Source: Natranaerovirga pectinivora
GTDB taxonomy: Bacteria; Bacillota; Clostridia; Lachnospirales; DSM-24629
Length of the DNA stretch: 64,000 bases
Direction: 5' to 3'
NCBI RefSeq assembly: GCF_004342165.1
Contig: NZ_SMAL01000011.1
Coordinates: forward strand, 1 to 64,000
A program made the translations under genes and the position numbers. Of this stretch, positions 1 through 11,300 are shown piece after piece. The notes under the pieces were generated by a model. The model worked only from the letters and a program-made list of their open reading frames with translations. It ran no database searches and was not told where the DNA came from. Each line of letters begins with the position of its first letter. Within the stretch, counting starts at the first letter, position 1.

Positions 1-1
1 T

Positions 2-49
2 CCTATTAAAGAAACAGAGTTAAAGGATTATATGGTCCAGAATAAATAG
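2..49 (+). CDS. possible 3' end of a gene entering from the left
   Basis: An open frame from the window edge ends in TAG at 47-49 and encodes about 15 residues ending ELKDYMVQNK. Nothing in so short a piece identifies a family. It is offered only because the frame is open to the edge and is followed by non-coding AT-rich DNA with hairpins. It would be convergent with the minus-strand kinase gene. It may equally be chance. Confidence 0.3.
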   Translation, partial: PIKETELKDYMVQNK

Positions 50-302
50 ATTATGCGAAATAAATTAAATGCGACAACTTACTTGACAAATACCGTACAT
101 TATAGAATAAATATTACAAAATTGCAATTCTAGTCAATATCTTTACATAGTTTCATATATTTTCATTGCATAATTTCCTACAACAAAGTGATATCTGAAG
201 TCACCTTTGTTCTTGGGCATCAAGCTTTTTCTAGCTTTGTTAGAAAAATGCAGCGCATTTAATCAACTTTTTACTTTATAGGAAATAGAACTTTCCTATA
301 AA
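50..302. other. intergenic region with two hairpins, no gene
   Basis: No gene is visible in this AT-rich stretch. It holds an imperfect hairpin at about 182-211 (ACAAAG...CTTTGT arms) and a perfect 12-bp inverted repeat, CTTTATAGGAAA at 274-285 and TTTCCTATAAAG at 292-303. Neither has a clear T-tract on either strand, so their role is open. They lie directly downstream of the kinase terminator. Confidence 0.5.
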
Positions 303-340
303 GCAAAAAAAGAAATGTGCTTGTCCACATTTCATTTTTT
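303..340 (-). terminator. intrinsic terminator of the exopolysaccharide control operon
   Basis: Reading the minus strand just after the kinase stop, GAAATGTG and CACATTTC (312-333) form an 8-bp stem with a 6-nt loop, followed by seven T. This is a standard Rho-independent terminator and closes the four-gene operon. Confidence 0.8.
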
Positions 341-345
341 GTGTG

Positions 346-1074
346 CTACTTATTCTTTTTTTTATCTTTTCTTTTTTTCTTTTCTGATTCAGGTTTTTCT
401 TTATAATCATAATAATAGTAATAATTTCTAAGTTTTTTCATATTAGCTTTTGTAAGAACTGCACCTAATATGTTGGCATTAACTTTTTCTAAAGATTTTT
501 TTGCAACCTTTGCTGCTTCAATATTGGTTTGATCCGCTGCAAATATAAGAATCATACCGTCAACAAATCCACTTAATATTGCTGCATCTGTTACACTTAA
601 AATTGGTGGTGTATCAATTAGAACAATATCATAAGCATCTCTTACTTCTTTTAAAAAGCTTTGCATTGATTGAGAAGCAATTAACTCAGCAGGATCTGGT
701 GGCATTGCTCCAGCTGTAATAACATACAAATTTTCAATCTCTTCAACAGTTTGTGCCACTTCACTTAACGGCTTTTTTTCTACAATAATACTGGTTAACC
801 CTAAGTGATTTCTTAAGTTAAAAGTTTTATGTAATCTTGATTTTCTCAAATCACAATCTATTAATAATACTTTATATCCTGCTTGAGCCATAGTAATAGC
901 CACATTAGATATGGTTGTTGTCTTACCTTCTTCAGTGCTAGAACTTGTAAAAGCAATTAACTTATTTTGTCTATCAATATTTGTGTATTGAAGATTTGTT
1001 CTAATCATACGATAAGCTTCTGAAACAGGAGCTTTTGGATCACGTAATGTAATAAGGTTCTTATTAATATTCAT
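346..1074 (-). CDS. ywqD: CpsD/CapB-type tyrosine kinase (BY-kinase)
   Basis: A cytoplasmic bacterial tyrosine kinase that controls assembly and chain length of surface polysaccharide together with its membrane partner encoded just upstream. The 242-residue product shows Walker A (SSSTEEGKTT), Walker A' (LLIDCDLRKS) and Walker B (VLIDTPP) motifs. The tail is tyrosine-rich (NYYYYYDY), the usual autophosphorylation cluster, followed by a lysine-rich end. The start at 1074 is chosen because GGGGAGG lies about 10 nt upstream; an earlier in-frame ATG at 1110 would overlap the previous gene more. The gene overlaps or abuts the Wzz-like gene by a few bases, so the two are translationally coupled. 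The family call is firm; the polysaccharide it controls is inferred. Confidence 0.92.
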   Translation of the reverse strand: MNINKNLITLRDPKAPVSEAYRMIRTNLQYTNIDRQNKLIAFTSSSTEEGKTTTISNVAITMAQAGYKVLLIDCDLRKSRLHKTFNLRNHLGLTSIIVEKKPLSEVAQTVEEIENLYVITAGAMPPDPAELIASQSMQSFLKEVRDAYDIVLIDTPPILSVTDAAILSGFVDGMILIFAADQTNIEAAKVAKKSLEKVNANILGAVLTKANMKKLRNYYYYYDYKEKPESEKKKRKDKKKNK

Positions 1075-1075
1075 C

Positions 1076-1765
1076 TTATCTAGCCTCCCCATCAAATTTA
1101 GGTATAACACCTAAAACTGTAAGTCCAAGAACTTTCTCAATATCTTCTTCTTTTTTAATGGTATTGTCCATCATATTTAATAAGAAGATTAAGAAGATAG
1201 CTATCATAATACCTAATATACCTGCTATGGCAACATTAAGTCTTAAGTTTGGACTTACTGGGTTCCTTGTAGGAATAGCACTATCAACAATCTGAACATT
1301 TTTAACACCTACAATTTCTACTGCTGTTGCTACCAATACTTCTGCTAAACGATTGGTAATCATTGATGCTAATTCTGGATCAGGATCCGTAAATCCTATA
1401 TGAAAGAACCTAGAATTTGATATTGTACTTACATCTAATCTACTTCTAAACTCAGAAATACTAACATTTAATCCTAAACTCCCAATAACTTCTTCTGTTA
1501 CAAGACGGGTTTTAATTAATTCACGATAATCGGTAATCAATTGATTTCCAACACGTAACTCATCAAAGCTAATATTAGCAAGCGCATCTGCTTCTTTACC
1601 AATAAACAGAGTAGCCTCTGTTTTGTACATAGGTGTAATATGGCTACTGGTAATATACGCTGCACTACCTGCAGAAATTACGAATAAAACTAAGATTAGC
1701 CACCATTTTTCTAATACTATACCTATAATCTCCCTCAGGTCTATTTCATTTACTTCCTCAACCAT
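1076..1765 (-). CDS. ywqC: Wzz/YwqC-type polysaccharide co-polymerase
   Basis: A membrane chain-length regulator and activator of the adjacent BY-kinase. The 229-residue product has two membrane segments, about residues 20-40 and 177-198, enclosing an extracytoplasmic Wzz domain. The proline-containing PTRNPVSPNLRLN stretch comes before the second segment, as is typical of the family. The short cytoplasmic tail (DIEKVLGLTVLGVIPKF) is the region that in Firmicutes docks the kinase. The split Wzz plus kinase arrangement is the Gram-positive form, whereas Proteobacteria usually have one fused protein. It is the third gene of the operon. Confidence 0.9.
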   Translation of the reverse strand: MVEEVNEIDLREIIGIVLEKWWLILVLFVISAGSAAYITSSHITPMYKTEATLFIGKEADALANISFDELRVGNQLITDYRELIKTRLVTEEVIGSLGLNVSISEFRSRLDVSTISNSRFFHIGFTDPDPELASMITNRLAEVLVATAVEIVGVKNVQIVDSAIPTRNPVSPNLRLNVAIAGILGIMIAIFLIFLLNMMDNTIKKEEDIEKVLGLTVLGVIPKFDGEAR

Positions 1766-1783
1766 TTATATAACTCCTTCCAA

Positions 1784-2557
1784 TCAACGATGTCGACCGA
1801 AAAGCCAGTGCTTCTTTTTAACTCTAATAGGATCCTCCGGATTTATTGGTTTATTCTTAATAACATCCAACCCATTATGAATAAATAATTCATCCGCTTT
1901 CTCTTTACCTATTATTTTAAGTATTTCATCATAAGCAGCTTTTAACTCTGGCCTTCTCTTTTTATGTCCATGTGCATCACTACCAACAAAATGCACCAGA
2001 TTATGTCTTAACAATTGTATCGTTGTTTTTTTTATATCTGAACCCCATTTTCCTATTATGGAGCCCGCGTCTATTTGCATTAAATATCCATGTTTTACTA
2101 AGTCATATACAATATTGATATTAGACCCCACATACTCATATCTTTCTGGATGGGCAATGATAATATCGTAACCTTTTACATTAATATTGTATAACATATT
2201 TAGATAATTTTCATAATATACAAGCCTTGGAAATTCTACAAGAACATATTGACTGCCTGCCAAAGACAAACAATGTTTGTTACTTAGTGCCTTATCCAAG
2301 TCAGCTTTAATCATTAGTTCATTTCCAAGATATAATTCCATAGCGATATTCTCTCTCTTTGCTACATCAATTACCTCTTGAAATCTTTTATGCACATCTT
2401 CTATCTCATACTGATAGAGATCTCTATCATAATGAGGTGTTGCAATCATATGTGTTATACCGTCCCTACTTGCGGCTTTTAACATTTCAATCGTTTCTTC
2501 TAAAGACTCTGCCCCATCATCAATATAGGGTAAGAAGTGACTGTGTAAATCAACCAT
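1784..2557 (-). CDS. ywqE: PHP-family tyrosine phosphatase (CpsB/YwqE type)
   Basis: A metal-dependent protein tyrosine phosphatase that reverses phosphorylation of the BY-kinase and its targets. The 257-residue protein has the PHP metal-binding motifs in order: DLHSHFLPYIDDGA at the N-terminus, ATPHYD near residue 40, AHPERY in the middle, and GSDAHG near residue 195. Length matches the family (about 250). It starts only a few bases after the Asn-rich membrane protein gene and is followed by the Wzz-like and kinase genes, the usual phosphatase-copolymerase-kinase set. Confidence 0.93.
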   Translation of the reverse strand: MVDLHSHFLPYIDDGAESLEETIEMLKAASRDGITHMIATPHYDRDLYQYEIEDVHKRFQEVIDVAKRENIAMELYLGNELMIKADLDKALSNKHCLSLAGSQYVLVEFPRLVYYENYLNMLYNINVKGYDIIIAHPERYEYVGSNINIVYDLVKHGYLMQIDAGSIIGKWGSDIKKTTIQLLRHNLVHFVGSDAHGHKKRRPELKAAYDEILKIIGKEKADELFIHNGLDVIKNKPINPEDPIRVKKKHWLFGRHR

Positions 2558-2561
2558 TATC

Positions 2562-3518
2562 TCACCAACCCAATATATTATAGTATTTCTCTATTACTGC
2601 CCTCTCCTCCGATGATACATTTAAACTGTCTAAATACTCTTTTGCCAATCTTTCATTCTCTGCAGTTCTACCACCATTATAAATACCCATTAAATAATTG
2701 ATATTTACACTATTGGCTAGATTAACTACAGTGTTTAAATCATTTGAATCCACAATATGAATATTTTGTTCTAGCTGACTCTGTGCCCAACTATTGTAAA
2801 TTTGTGGACTTGACGTATTTCCTGTGTTTCCTGTAGAAGATGTATTAGATGTTGATCCATTGGCATTAGTACCCTGATTGTTATTTTTATCTGTATCAGT
2901 GATTACTTTATCCTGTTCATACTTTGCTAACTCATCTCTAAACTGTTGTAAAATCTTGTTTTGATCCAATCCTGTGGAATTATTCTTTGTGTTATTGGTT
3001 GTTGTGTTATTGTTTGTGTTATTGTTTGTGTTATTGTTTGTGTTATTGTTTGTGTTATTGTTTGTGTTGTTGCTTGTGTTGTTGTTTGTGTTGTTGTTTG
3101 TGTTGTTGTTTGTGTTGTTGTTTGTGTTGTTGTTTGTGTTGTTGTTTGTGTTGTTGTTTGTGTTGTTGTTTATGTTGTTGTTTGAGCTATTGTTTTCTGT
3201 TGAATTTTTTATATTGTTATTGTTAGAAACTGTTCCTGTTGGTTCATTACTTGAAATATCCAAGTTTTTTTCTGGAACATCATTTCTATCTCTAACACCT
3301 TCAACCAAATCAATAGATTCATTTTTATCTATTTCATCTTTGTCATCTGTCTTTTGACTATAATCTAAATTGTTTTCATTATTTGTTTCAGTTATGTCTT
3401 TTTCATCATCTACGAACTCAATTACTGTTGGATTTGTAGATAAAAATTTTGCAGGTATGATCATTCCTATACCAATAGAAAGAACTATACCCCCTACAAT
3501 TAAAACTATCTTTTTCAT
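2562..3518 (-). CDS. membrane-anchored protein with long Asn/Thr repeat
   Basis: Function unknown. The 318-residue protein has an N-terminal membrane segment (about residues 3-22), then an acidic Asn/Asp-rich linker. A low-complexity block of about 15 NNNT-type tetrapeptides follows (roughly residues 112-172). The more ordinary C-terminal region of about 60 residues contains NINYLMGIYNGGRTAENERL. The repeat probably acts as a flexible spacer that carries the C-terminal part across the wall. It is the first gene of the YwqE-YwqC-YwqD operon, with a 4-nt gap to the phosphatase gene, so a role in polysaccharide export or anchoring is a reasonable inference. AAGGTGAAAAT precedes the ATG. Confidence 0.75.
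   Translation of the reverse strand: MKKIVLIVGGIVLSIGIGMIIPAKFLSTNPTVIEFVDDEKDITETNNENNLDYSQKTDDKDEIDKNESIDLVEGVRDRNDVPEKNLDISSNEPTGTVSNNNNIKNSTENNSSNNNINNNTNNNTNNNTNNNTNNNTNNNTNNNTNNNTSNNTNNNTNNNTNNNTNNNTNNNTTTNNTKNNSTGLDQNKILQQFRDELAKYEQDKVITDTDKNNNQGTNANGSTSNTSSTGNTGNTSSPQIYNSWAQSQLEQNIHIVDSNDLNTVVNLANSVNINYLMGIYNGGRTAENERLAKEYLDSLNVSSEERAVIEKYYNILGW
3004..3184. repeat. 12-bp tandem repeat, about 15 copies
   Basis: The unit on the plus strand is TTGTTTGTGTTG, with a TTATTGTTTGTG variant in the left third and a few single-base variants (one C at about 3075, one A at about 3173). On the minus strand it encodes Asn-Asn-Asn-Thr. Because the unit is 12 bp, copy-number change keeps the reading frame. 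The repeat also keeps the three plus-strand frames open, which explains spurious Cys/Leu/Val-rich plus-strand frames here. Confidence 0.95.
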
Positions 3519-3566
3519 ATTTTCACCTTCTATAATCCAATGCCTAACGGGTAGTTTAATACAATG

Positions 3567-3599
3567 ATAAGGAATCAGATATAAAACCTGATTCCTTAT
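3567..3599 (-). terminator. 12-bp perfect hairpin after the SLH protein gene
   Basis: ATAAGGAATCAG (3567-3578) pairs perfectly with CTGATTCCTTAT (3588-3599). It lies about 25 bp past the stop of the SLH protein gene and just before the next operon. The minus-strand side lacks a clean T-tract, so it is an imperfect terminator or a processing or stability structure. Confidence 0.5.
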
Positions 3600-3623
3600 T
3601 TAAAAATATCATAATTCTAATGA

Positions 3624-5063
3624 TTATTTTACAATTGTTTCAATGATTGAAGTAATTCTATAAATCATAGTTGCTACTTCAGCTCTTGTTGCATTTGCTT
3701 TAGGAGCAAATGTTTGTCCTGATCTACCATTTACTATTTCATATTGGTAAAGAACAGCTACACCTAATTGAGCCCAATCGCTTACTTCATCTGCGTCTAC
3801 AAAATAAGTAAGACCTTTAAGTAATTCTTCAGCATTTGGAACTTCATCAAGTCTATCAAGAAGAATTCTTCCTAAAATAGTTGCAATTTCTTCTCTAGTA
3901 ATTGATTCATTAGGAACAAACTTGTTATTACCTCTACCATTGATATAACCTGCTTTAGCAACTGCATTTACTGTACTTGCATACCATGCTTTGCTATCTA
4001 CGTCATCAAACATAGATGTTTCATCACTTTCTAATGCTAATAAACGAGAAATCATTGTAGCAAATTCTGCTCTAGATGCATTAGCACTTGGATCAAAGAT
4101 TCCATTTCCTCTACCTTTAAGAATTCCATATTGAGAAAGTTTTTTGATTGCTTCACCAGCCCAAGCTGCTATTTCTTCGTCAATATCAGAGAATTCAATT
4201 TCGATAAGTTCAAATTCATCATCGTCTTTATCAACCGGTTGTGTTGGTTGAGTTGGTTGAGATGGTTGTTGTGGTGGAGTTACAACATCATCACTATCAG
4301 TTGGTGGAGGTGTAACTACTACAATAAAACCATAACTATTTAAAAAGTTATGAAGCGCATTTTTATTTGTTGCATTTGAGTTATAATATCCAATAAATAA
4401 ATTTAACCCTTCTACTATTACTTCTTTATTAGATACTATTTTGCTCGTACCAAGTGCATTACCAGCAAAGTCAATTAACTCATCTACTAATTGAGAATCC
4501 AATGTTAAGACATTGTTTGTAGACCTAAATATTGGGAAATTTAACTCTACCCCTAATAATGCTTCTAAGTCACTACGAAGTTTTAGTACTTCTAATACTT
4601 GTTCTACTTTTTCAAAAGCTTGGTCAATATTTGCAGAAGTAATTCCAGCATCTACTAATTTAACAATTAAATTAGTTGCTTCATCTTCAATTAGCTCTAC
4701 CAAACGTGCTTTATCAGCAACTACCGCTGCAAAGTCACCGCTTTCATATTGTCCTTGATAGCTTTCTACATAAGCAGCAAGTGATGAAAAAGTAACAATT
4801 GTTACATCAATTCCGCTTATACGATCTACTTGTTCCTCGTATAAATCTTCAAATACAGAAAGAAACCCTTCTATATTGTCGAAACCATTAAATAAATCTA
4901 ATGCCCTCTCAAAGTCTTCTTGGTAATCGTTGTATAATGTAATGATTTGATCTGCTAACTTTTCACTTAAATTATCTTCTGCAGCAATTGCTGTAGGAAC
5001 AAATAAAGCAATTGTTAACATTAAAACCAACATCATACTAATAATTCTTTTAGTACATTTCAT
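3624..5063 (-). CDS. secreted SLH-domain protein
   Basis: A surface protein held on the cell wall by S-layer homology domains. The 479-residue product has a signal peptide (basic MKCTKR, a hydrophobic stretch, and a cleavage-type AIAAED near residue 29). A helical domain of about 220 residues with no recognised family follows, then a Pro/Thr/Gln linker (about 255-285). Three SLH domains occupy about 292-351, 352-422 and 423-479, each with the usual G-x-F-P-type turn and S/TRAE or TREE motif. SLH domains bind pyruvylated wall polysaccharide in known systems. The start is supported by AAGGAGGT about 10 nt upstream. It stands as its own transcription unit. The function of the N-terminal domain is unknown. 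Confidence 0.88.
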   Translation of the reverse strand: MKCTKRIISMMLVLMLTIALFVPTAIAAEDNLSEKLADQIITLYNDYQEDFERALDLFNGFDNIEGFLSVFEDLYEEQVDRISGIDVTIVTFSSLAAYVESYQGQYESGDFAAVVADKARLVELIEDEATNLIVKLVDAGITSANIDQAFEKVEQVLEVLKLRSDLEALLGVELNFPIFRSTNNVLTLDSQLVDELIDFAGNALGTSKIVSNKEVIVEGLNLFIGYYNSNATNKNALHNFLNSYGFIVVVTPPPTDSDDVVTPPQQPSQPTQPTQPVDKDDDEFELIEIEFSDIDEEIAAWAGEAIKKLSQYGILKGRGNGIFDPSANASRAEFATMISRLLALESDETSMFDDVDSKAWYASTVNAVAKAGYINGRGNNKFVPNESITREEIATILGRILLDRLDEVPNAEELLKGLTYFVDADEVSDWAQLGVAVLYQYEIVNGRSGQTFAPKANATRAEVATMIYRITSIIETIVK

Positions 5064-5144
5064 TCGTATATTACCTCCTTATTTTTTGTTAAGTCATTTA
5101 TGTATACACCCTAGAATTTTAAAGTTTTCTATAAGGTACTGACT

Positions 5145-5170
5145 TCAATATCAATATCAATATCAATATC
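5145..5170. repeat. 6-bp microsatellite (TCAATA, 4 copies)
   Basis: Four perfect TCAATA units plus two further bases lie 80-110 bp upstream of the SLH protein start. This is in the leader or promoter region, so copy-number change would alter spacing but not coding. Confidence 0.8.
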
Positions 5171-5311
5171 CCACATTCATTGGGAAATACCGCTAATACA
5201 TTGTTAATAAAATATTGATATAGATATTTCCATTATAATATATTTTTGTCAAAAAGAAAATTACTTTTTACTATTTTTCCATTTTTTCTTGTATTTATTT
5301 CTATACATTAT

Positions 5312-5338
5312 AGCGCCAGGCTATAAGTACCTGGCGCT
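5312..5338. terminator. GC-rich hairpin between the two SLH protein genes
   Basis: AGCGCCAGG (5312-5320) and CCTGGCGCT (5330-5338) form a strong 9-bp stem, followed by TTTTT on the plus strand. The gene that ends here, the 2440-residue protein, is on the minus strand. There the stem is preceded by an A-tract and followed by mixed sequence. It probably ends that transcript, but the T-tract faces the opposite way. Confidence 0.65.
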
Positions 5339-5347
5339 TTTTTGGTC

Positions 5348-8300
5348 TTACTCCATACTTGACTTGATTAAGTTTTGTATGAATTTTTCTAAAATTGTGG
5401 CTACTTCTGCACGTGTTGCTTCTCCTTTAGGGTCTAATACATTATTGCCTTTACCTTGTAATAACCCTGCATTTACAGCATAATTCATTGGTGCTTTAGC
5501 CCAACTTGAAACTTCATTTACATCTACAAAGACACTCGTTCCTTCACCAACTAGGGCTACTTCTAAACCTAATGTTTTTGAATAATTATAAAGTATTGTA
5601 GCCAATTGTTCACGAGTAATTGGATTGTTAGGTGCAAACTTATTATTCCCAACTCCCGAAACCAATTCGTTAGCACTTGCCCAAGCTACAGCATTTGCAT
5701 AATATTCATTACCTTTAATATCTTCAAACACATTGTCTCCAACTGCTACTTCATTTTCCAAACGATGTAATACGGTTACTAACATACCACGTGTCATTGT
5801 CATATTTGGACTGAACGCATCCACAGAAGTACCAGCAAAAAGATTTCTTCTTGCTACAAAACCTATTGCATCTCTTCCCCAATGATTGGAAGTATCAGTA
5901 AATAGTTTATTATTTGAAATCAATTTTATATGTGACGATCCCTCTAGGATGGTATATAAAACACCTTCATTAATGATTGTTTTAGGAATAACCCTATCAC
6001 TGCCATCTGCTTTTATTAATGCCACACCTTGAACCAAATCATTGTTTATTTCAAAGGCAACCATTAATCCACCATCTATGGTCAGTACTTTTTTATTACC
6101 CGTTAATACATTAATTTTAATTTTGTCCTCAACTGCTTCTAATCTAAAGTCAATTACATCTCCATCTTCTTTAGAAAGACTCATTAAAGCTTTTTTATTT
6201 AATATGATATTACCAAGTGGTGTCATCATTTTAATTGTCTTAGACTCTTTTGCCATCTCACTTATTAGATTTCTTGTGATTGCCATTTCAATCCATTGAA
6301 TGCTATCTTCAACTTCAGCTTCTATTACCAATACTTTCGTATCTTTTTCCATAGATGCCATTATCCTTTTTGCCATTGAATCTGAGATCACAAGATTTGT
6401 TCCTTGGTTTACAATCTTACCTTCTAATTTTAAGGTTCCTTCATTGCCTTCAATAACAATACCTTCAACTTCAACTTCAACAGGTGCAACAGGTGTTGTT
6501 GGCTCTGTAGGTGTTGTTGGTACAGAAGGTTGTTCTGGTACTGTTGGTTGTTCCGGCACTGTTGGCTGTTCTGGATCATTACCAATAACTTTAAATGCTG
6601 CCGTTATAAGAACATCCTCAGCAGGCATTACAAAAGAAGTACCTTCAATGGCTTCACCATTAATATAAATGCCTTCTAACGTCATTCCATCATCTGGCGT
6701 AATGGCTACACTAATTGTTTCTGTATATCTTCCTTGATCTGCAACAGTTATACTACCATTAACCACTTCTCCAACTAAAATACCAAATGATTTTGGCACC
6801 ATTTCAAAATCAACATCATCCCTTGGTGGTGGAATAATAATAGTACTACTGTTATCTCCTTCATTGCTATACCTTGAATCAAATAAAGTATCATAATCCT
6901 CAAAATGTTCTTTTGTAGCGATAACACGATAAATACCCTCTGGTACCATCCATCCATAGTATCCATCAGCATCTGTTAATTGAGGATTTACTTGACCATA
7001 GTTTTCAGCATCCCATTCTACCCATATGCCATCTACAAGAACTTGGCATACCACTAGGACACCTTCTAAAGGTTCATTGGTTACAGCATTTGTTACATAA
7101 CCACTTGGATCAATTAAAATGGTTCCTTCTGCAATATTAAAGAATAATTCTTTGCCATCTGTGGTTGTAACTTTTGCTACTATTGTTTCTAATCCTGCGC
7201 CACCCCAGCCGCTAAATACTGCTTCAAAGTCATTATTAGCAACAAAAGTCTTGCCAGCAAAAGAATACTCAACAGCCTCTATTTTATGTGCATTTTCAAA
7301 TTCTGTTTTTACTGTAAATGGATAACCCATAAGCTGCATATCAACATACTCGCTAAATGTATACATACCTAATCGATTGTTCATATTCATAAGATTACCA
7401 TTTTTATATACTTTAGCTACACTAACAGGCTCTTCTTCTGAAAGAATTGGTATTACTCTAGATAAAGCCACACCGTCACCTTTAATGGCTTCAGCTACTA
7501 ATTTCACTTCACCAGCAGGTAATGCTATTTCAGTTACATAGAATCTTCCTCTTGGTGAAACAGTTCCATACACCTGACCTGTTTCAAAATCCTTAATTCT
7601 AATAACTGTTCCTTCTACAGCTTCACCATATACTTTAAAGCTTTCCCCTTCTTTTACAGAAGATGGTGCATTTAAAGTCACATTACCAATATTTAAGTAA
7701 GCCTTACCAAAATCAAATCCATCAGAATCCACGATGATTTTTACATCAAACTCAAGAGATGAAAGATTTGTCTCATTCACTCTATAAGCCAATCTCACTC
7801 TTCCTGACTCTCCTGGTAATACTTCGCCAACATTCACCGTAGCTGTGCCATTTACTAAAGTCACATCTACTGGTGTTGTTACTAAAAAGCTTGTGTCCAC
7901 AGCTTCACTACCACTATTTTTATATCTTATGTCTAAATTAACAATATTACCTGAATAAGCCGTACTTAAATCAAGAGAAACTTCATTACCACTTCCTACA
8001 AACCCTTCAGAACCAATGATTGGGTCTTGATAGTAAAGTGTTTTACTGATAGTTCCTTCAAGTATATCTTCTGCTGTAACATTAAATTCAACTGGCTCGC
8101 TAACAAAACTCATACTTGTTCCATTACTATTTCTTAACCAATTGATTTCAACTTTATAATTACCTTCTTCTCCAACACTTCCATTAAACAACGCTATGCC
8201 ATCACCAGCTGTTTGAACTTGTTGGAACCAACGCCATTGGCTATTTTCTTCTTTATACAGAGTAACAAATGCACTAAAGGCAGGATTACCTTGAACTTTA

Positions 8301-11300
8301 GAAAGGTTTACACGTAAATCCGCACCTTTTGTTACTTCAAAATCAATATCTTCTATATTACTATCAACAATTACAACTTGTTTTTCTGTTTCACCAAATA
8401 ACTTTGTACTCCAGTCATATAGGTATACACTGTATTCCCCAGGCAATAAACCATTTAATGTGTAAGTACCATCTGCTCTTACAGAAGTATATTTATAACC
8501 ATTGCTTGAGTAAGCTTCAACATACATATTTGATGAAACACCACTATTAATATTGACTCTACCTAAAATGCTATGGGTAACAGGAATTTCAAAACTTACT
8601 TCTTGATTCTCTGTAAGATTAACCTGTTTACTATTCCAGTACCAATCTTCACTCTGTCCCATTTGAAGATATACTTGGTATCCTGAACCCCCTGGTAAAG
8701 TGATTTTTGCTTCAAGTGTTCCTGGAGCTACTTGTTGTGTTTTATAAATACCTAATCTTGTATTTTGAATAGTAACACTATAAGCTGACTCTGCTTTATT
8801 TACCTTTACTGTTAATTCTATTACTTCTTTAAATGACCCATGTATCGTTACATCTTTAGATGGCATTCTAAACATTTTTGTTTCATTAGAAATAATTGTT
8901 GAAACCCCATCAGCTGATGTCCACCATAGTCTGTCTACAATATTATTCCCATCAGGAATCACATTAACAGTTACAAATTCTCCTGCTCTTTTTGTTGCTG
9001 GCACTTCAATGACACCACCAGATATACTATCTGCAACTGTAATAGAATATCCACTTGCTTCCCATTTTGCATAAAGGGTTGTGCTTGAAACCACTACATC
9101 CTCATTAAAGTCCCAAGGCATTGTTAATGCCGCATCCTTATACCAACCTACAAAGCTAAATCCTGCTCTCGTTGGTGCATTAGGTGCATTAATTGTACCA
9201 TCTCTTTCTGCATTATCTATAGGTTGTACGATACTTCCACCCATAGAATTGAAACTTATAGTGTACTTCATTGGCTCATATACTGCTGTAACTGTTAATA
9301 CATCCACTATATGATCAAATTCTACATCCCATTCTTTAAACACATACCCTTCACGAGTTGGTGCTTCTGGTGCCGTAGCCCCTTCACCATGTTTAACACT
9401 TTGAGTTGAAAGAACTTCTCCATTATAATCTTTAAATGTTACTGTATAGGCATTTTCTGTCCATTTAGCATAAATGGTTACATCAGACATTACCACATCA
9501 GTTGTAAAATCCCAAGGCTGAGTTAACCCTTCATCTTTAAACCAACCATCAAAGCCATGGCCTTCAAATGCTGGTGCATTAGGTTGACTTAATATACCAT
9601 TATATGGTACTTGTACACTTTCTATTGCAGAACCACCATTGGTATCAAAAACTACTGTATACTCTATTGGTTCAAAGACTGGATAGACATTTAAATCCTC
9701 CATAACATTATCAAATGCTTTGTCCCAACCAACAAATGTATGACCTATACGTGTTGGGCTATCTGGAGGCGTTGCATCACTGTACTTTAATACAATCTCC
9801 TCTTTTATAAGTTCTCCATCCAAATTGAAAAACTTCACTTCAAATTCAGGTGGTAAAAATTCAAATTCTGCTGTAATAACTGCATCTTGACTTGGCATTA
9901 TAAAAGCAAAGTCTTCGATTACTATCCCATTAACTTTTAAAGAATGATTAACAAGACGATAGTCTTCATCTGCTTTTACTTCTACTTCTATCAAACTGCC
10001 TTCATAGACTTTTAATTCATTATTTTTCACTGTAATTTGCCCATTTGATATCTCTTCTATTATTATGTTATACGCTTGAGCTGGTACAAAAACAGCTCCA
10101 ACCACTACATCATAATTTGGCATTACAAATGAAGGAGAACCTAAGTCGATTTTAATAGGTGTTTTAGAAGAATCATCTGCTTTATAATAAAATAATTCAT
10201 TTAATTTAAAGCCATTGTCTGGTGTTGCTGTAACGGTTATAATTTGTCCTTCTCCAGCTACACTATGCTCTATAAATACAAAGCCGTCGTGAATAAATGG
10301 TTCTATATCAATTTTATGAGTATCTACTGGTACAAACTCAGCTGTTACTTCTACATCTCCACTTAGTAAAAATCCTCTACCTAAAATAGATTCACCGTTT
10401 ACTTTAATAGAATTTGCCTTATAAGCATACCCAGGATCTGGTTGAACTTTTAGATATACTTCAGAAGCTTTTAATCCTGATGTAATTGTTGGTACTAGGG
10501 TACCATTTTGCGATTCCAATATGTTTACTGAGTAGATATTATCATCTTGTGGTTCATCAATTGGCAAAAAGAATTGATTTCCCATTCTTGAAACTGGAAC
10601 CCCATCTACCAATAAAACAGCATCATATGGTTTGAAAAAATTTATTCCTTGAGTATTACTTCTAACAATATTAAAACGGGAATTGCCATTTACCAATTCA
10701 ACTCTATGCTCTGGCGTTACCCTTAATGGATCAAAATCATACAATTCGAATACAAGTTCAGATGAAGTTAGACTTTGACTGTTAACACTTGTATAAAAAT
10801 GTGTTTGGTTATATCGGGTAACAAAAAAGGAAGTATTACTATTTGTCTGACCCGTGTATCTTGAATAATAATTTTGGAAATAAACATTATCGCCTGTTTC
10901 TGTTACAATCACAGGAGCACCTTCATAATTCAATGCAAAGGTATAATTTCCCATAGGTAAATCAATAGATAACTCCTGCTCAAAGCGAATATACGTATAA
11001 TCATCAAAATTATATTCATCCACCATTAATTCATCAAAAGTATATACATCACCTAAAACACTAATGATATCAATACTAAAACCATTTTTATTTTCTATAG
11101 TATCTAACAAAGAATTGTTTACTTGTAATTGTCCAATTATCTTATTATTGCTAAAATGAGCACTTCCACTATAAGAATCAACCTCAAAAGGTGATCCAGC
11201 ACTAGGTGTTCCACTTACATTACCACTCCAATAACTTGTTGAAGTTCCCCATTGTGCCCAACCATCACCATTTGGATCTTTTTCAAAAATTCTAATCATA

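Noticed and set aside
2961-3226. Three overlapping plus-strand frames rich in Cys, Leu or Val
   Set aside because: They are antisense reading of the 12-bp repeat, have no ribosome binding site and no protein-like composition.
5232-5252. Minus-strand TTGACA and TATAAT before the SLH gene
   Set aside because: They are only 9 nt apart, so they cannot form one sigma-A promoter; each may be chance in AT-rich DNA.
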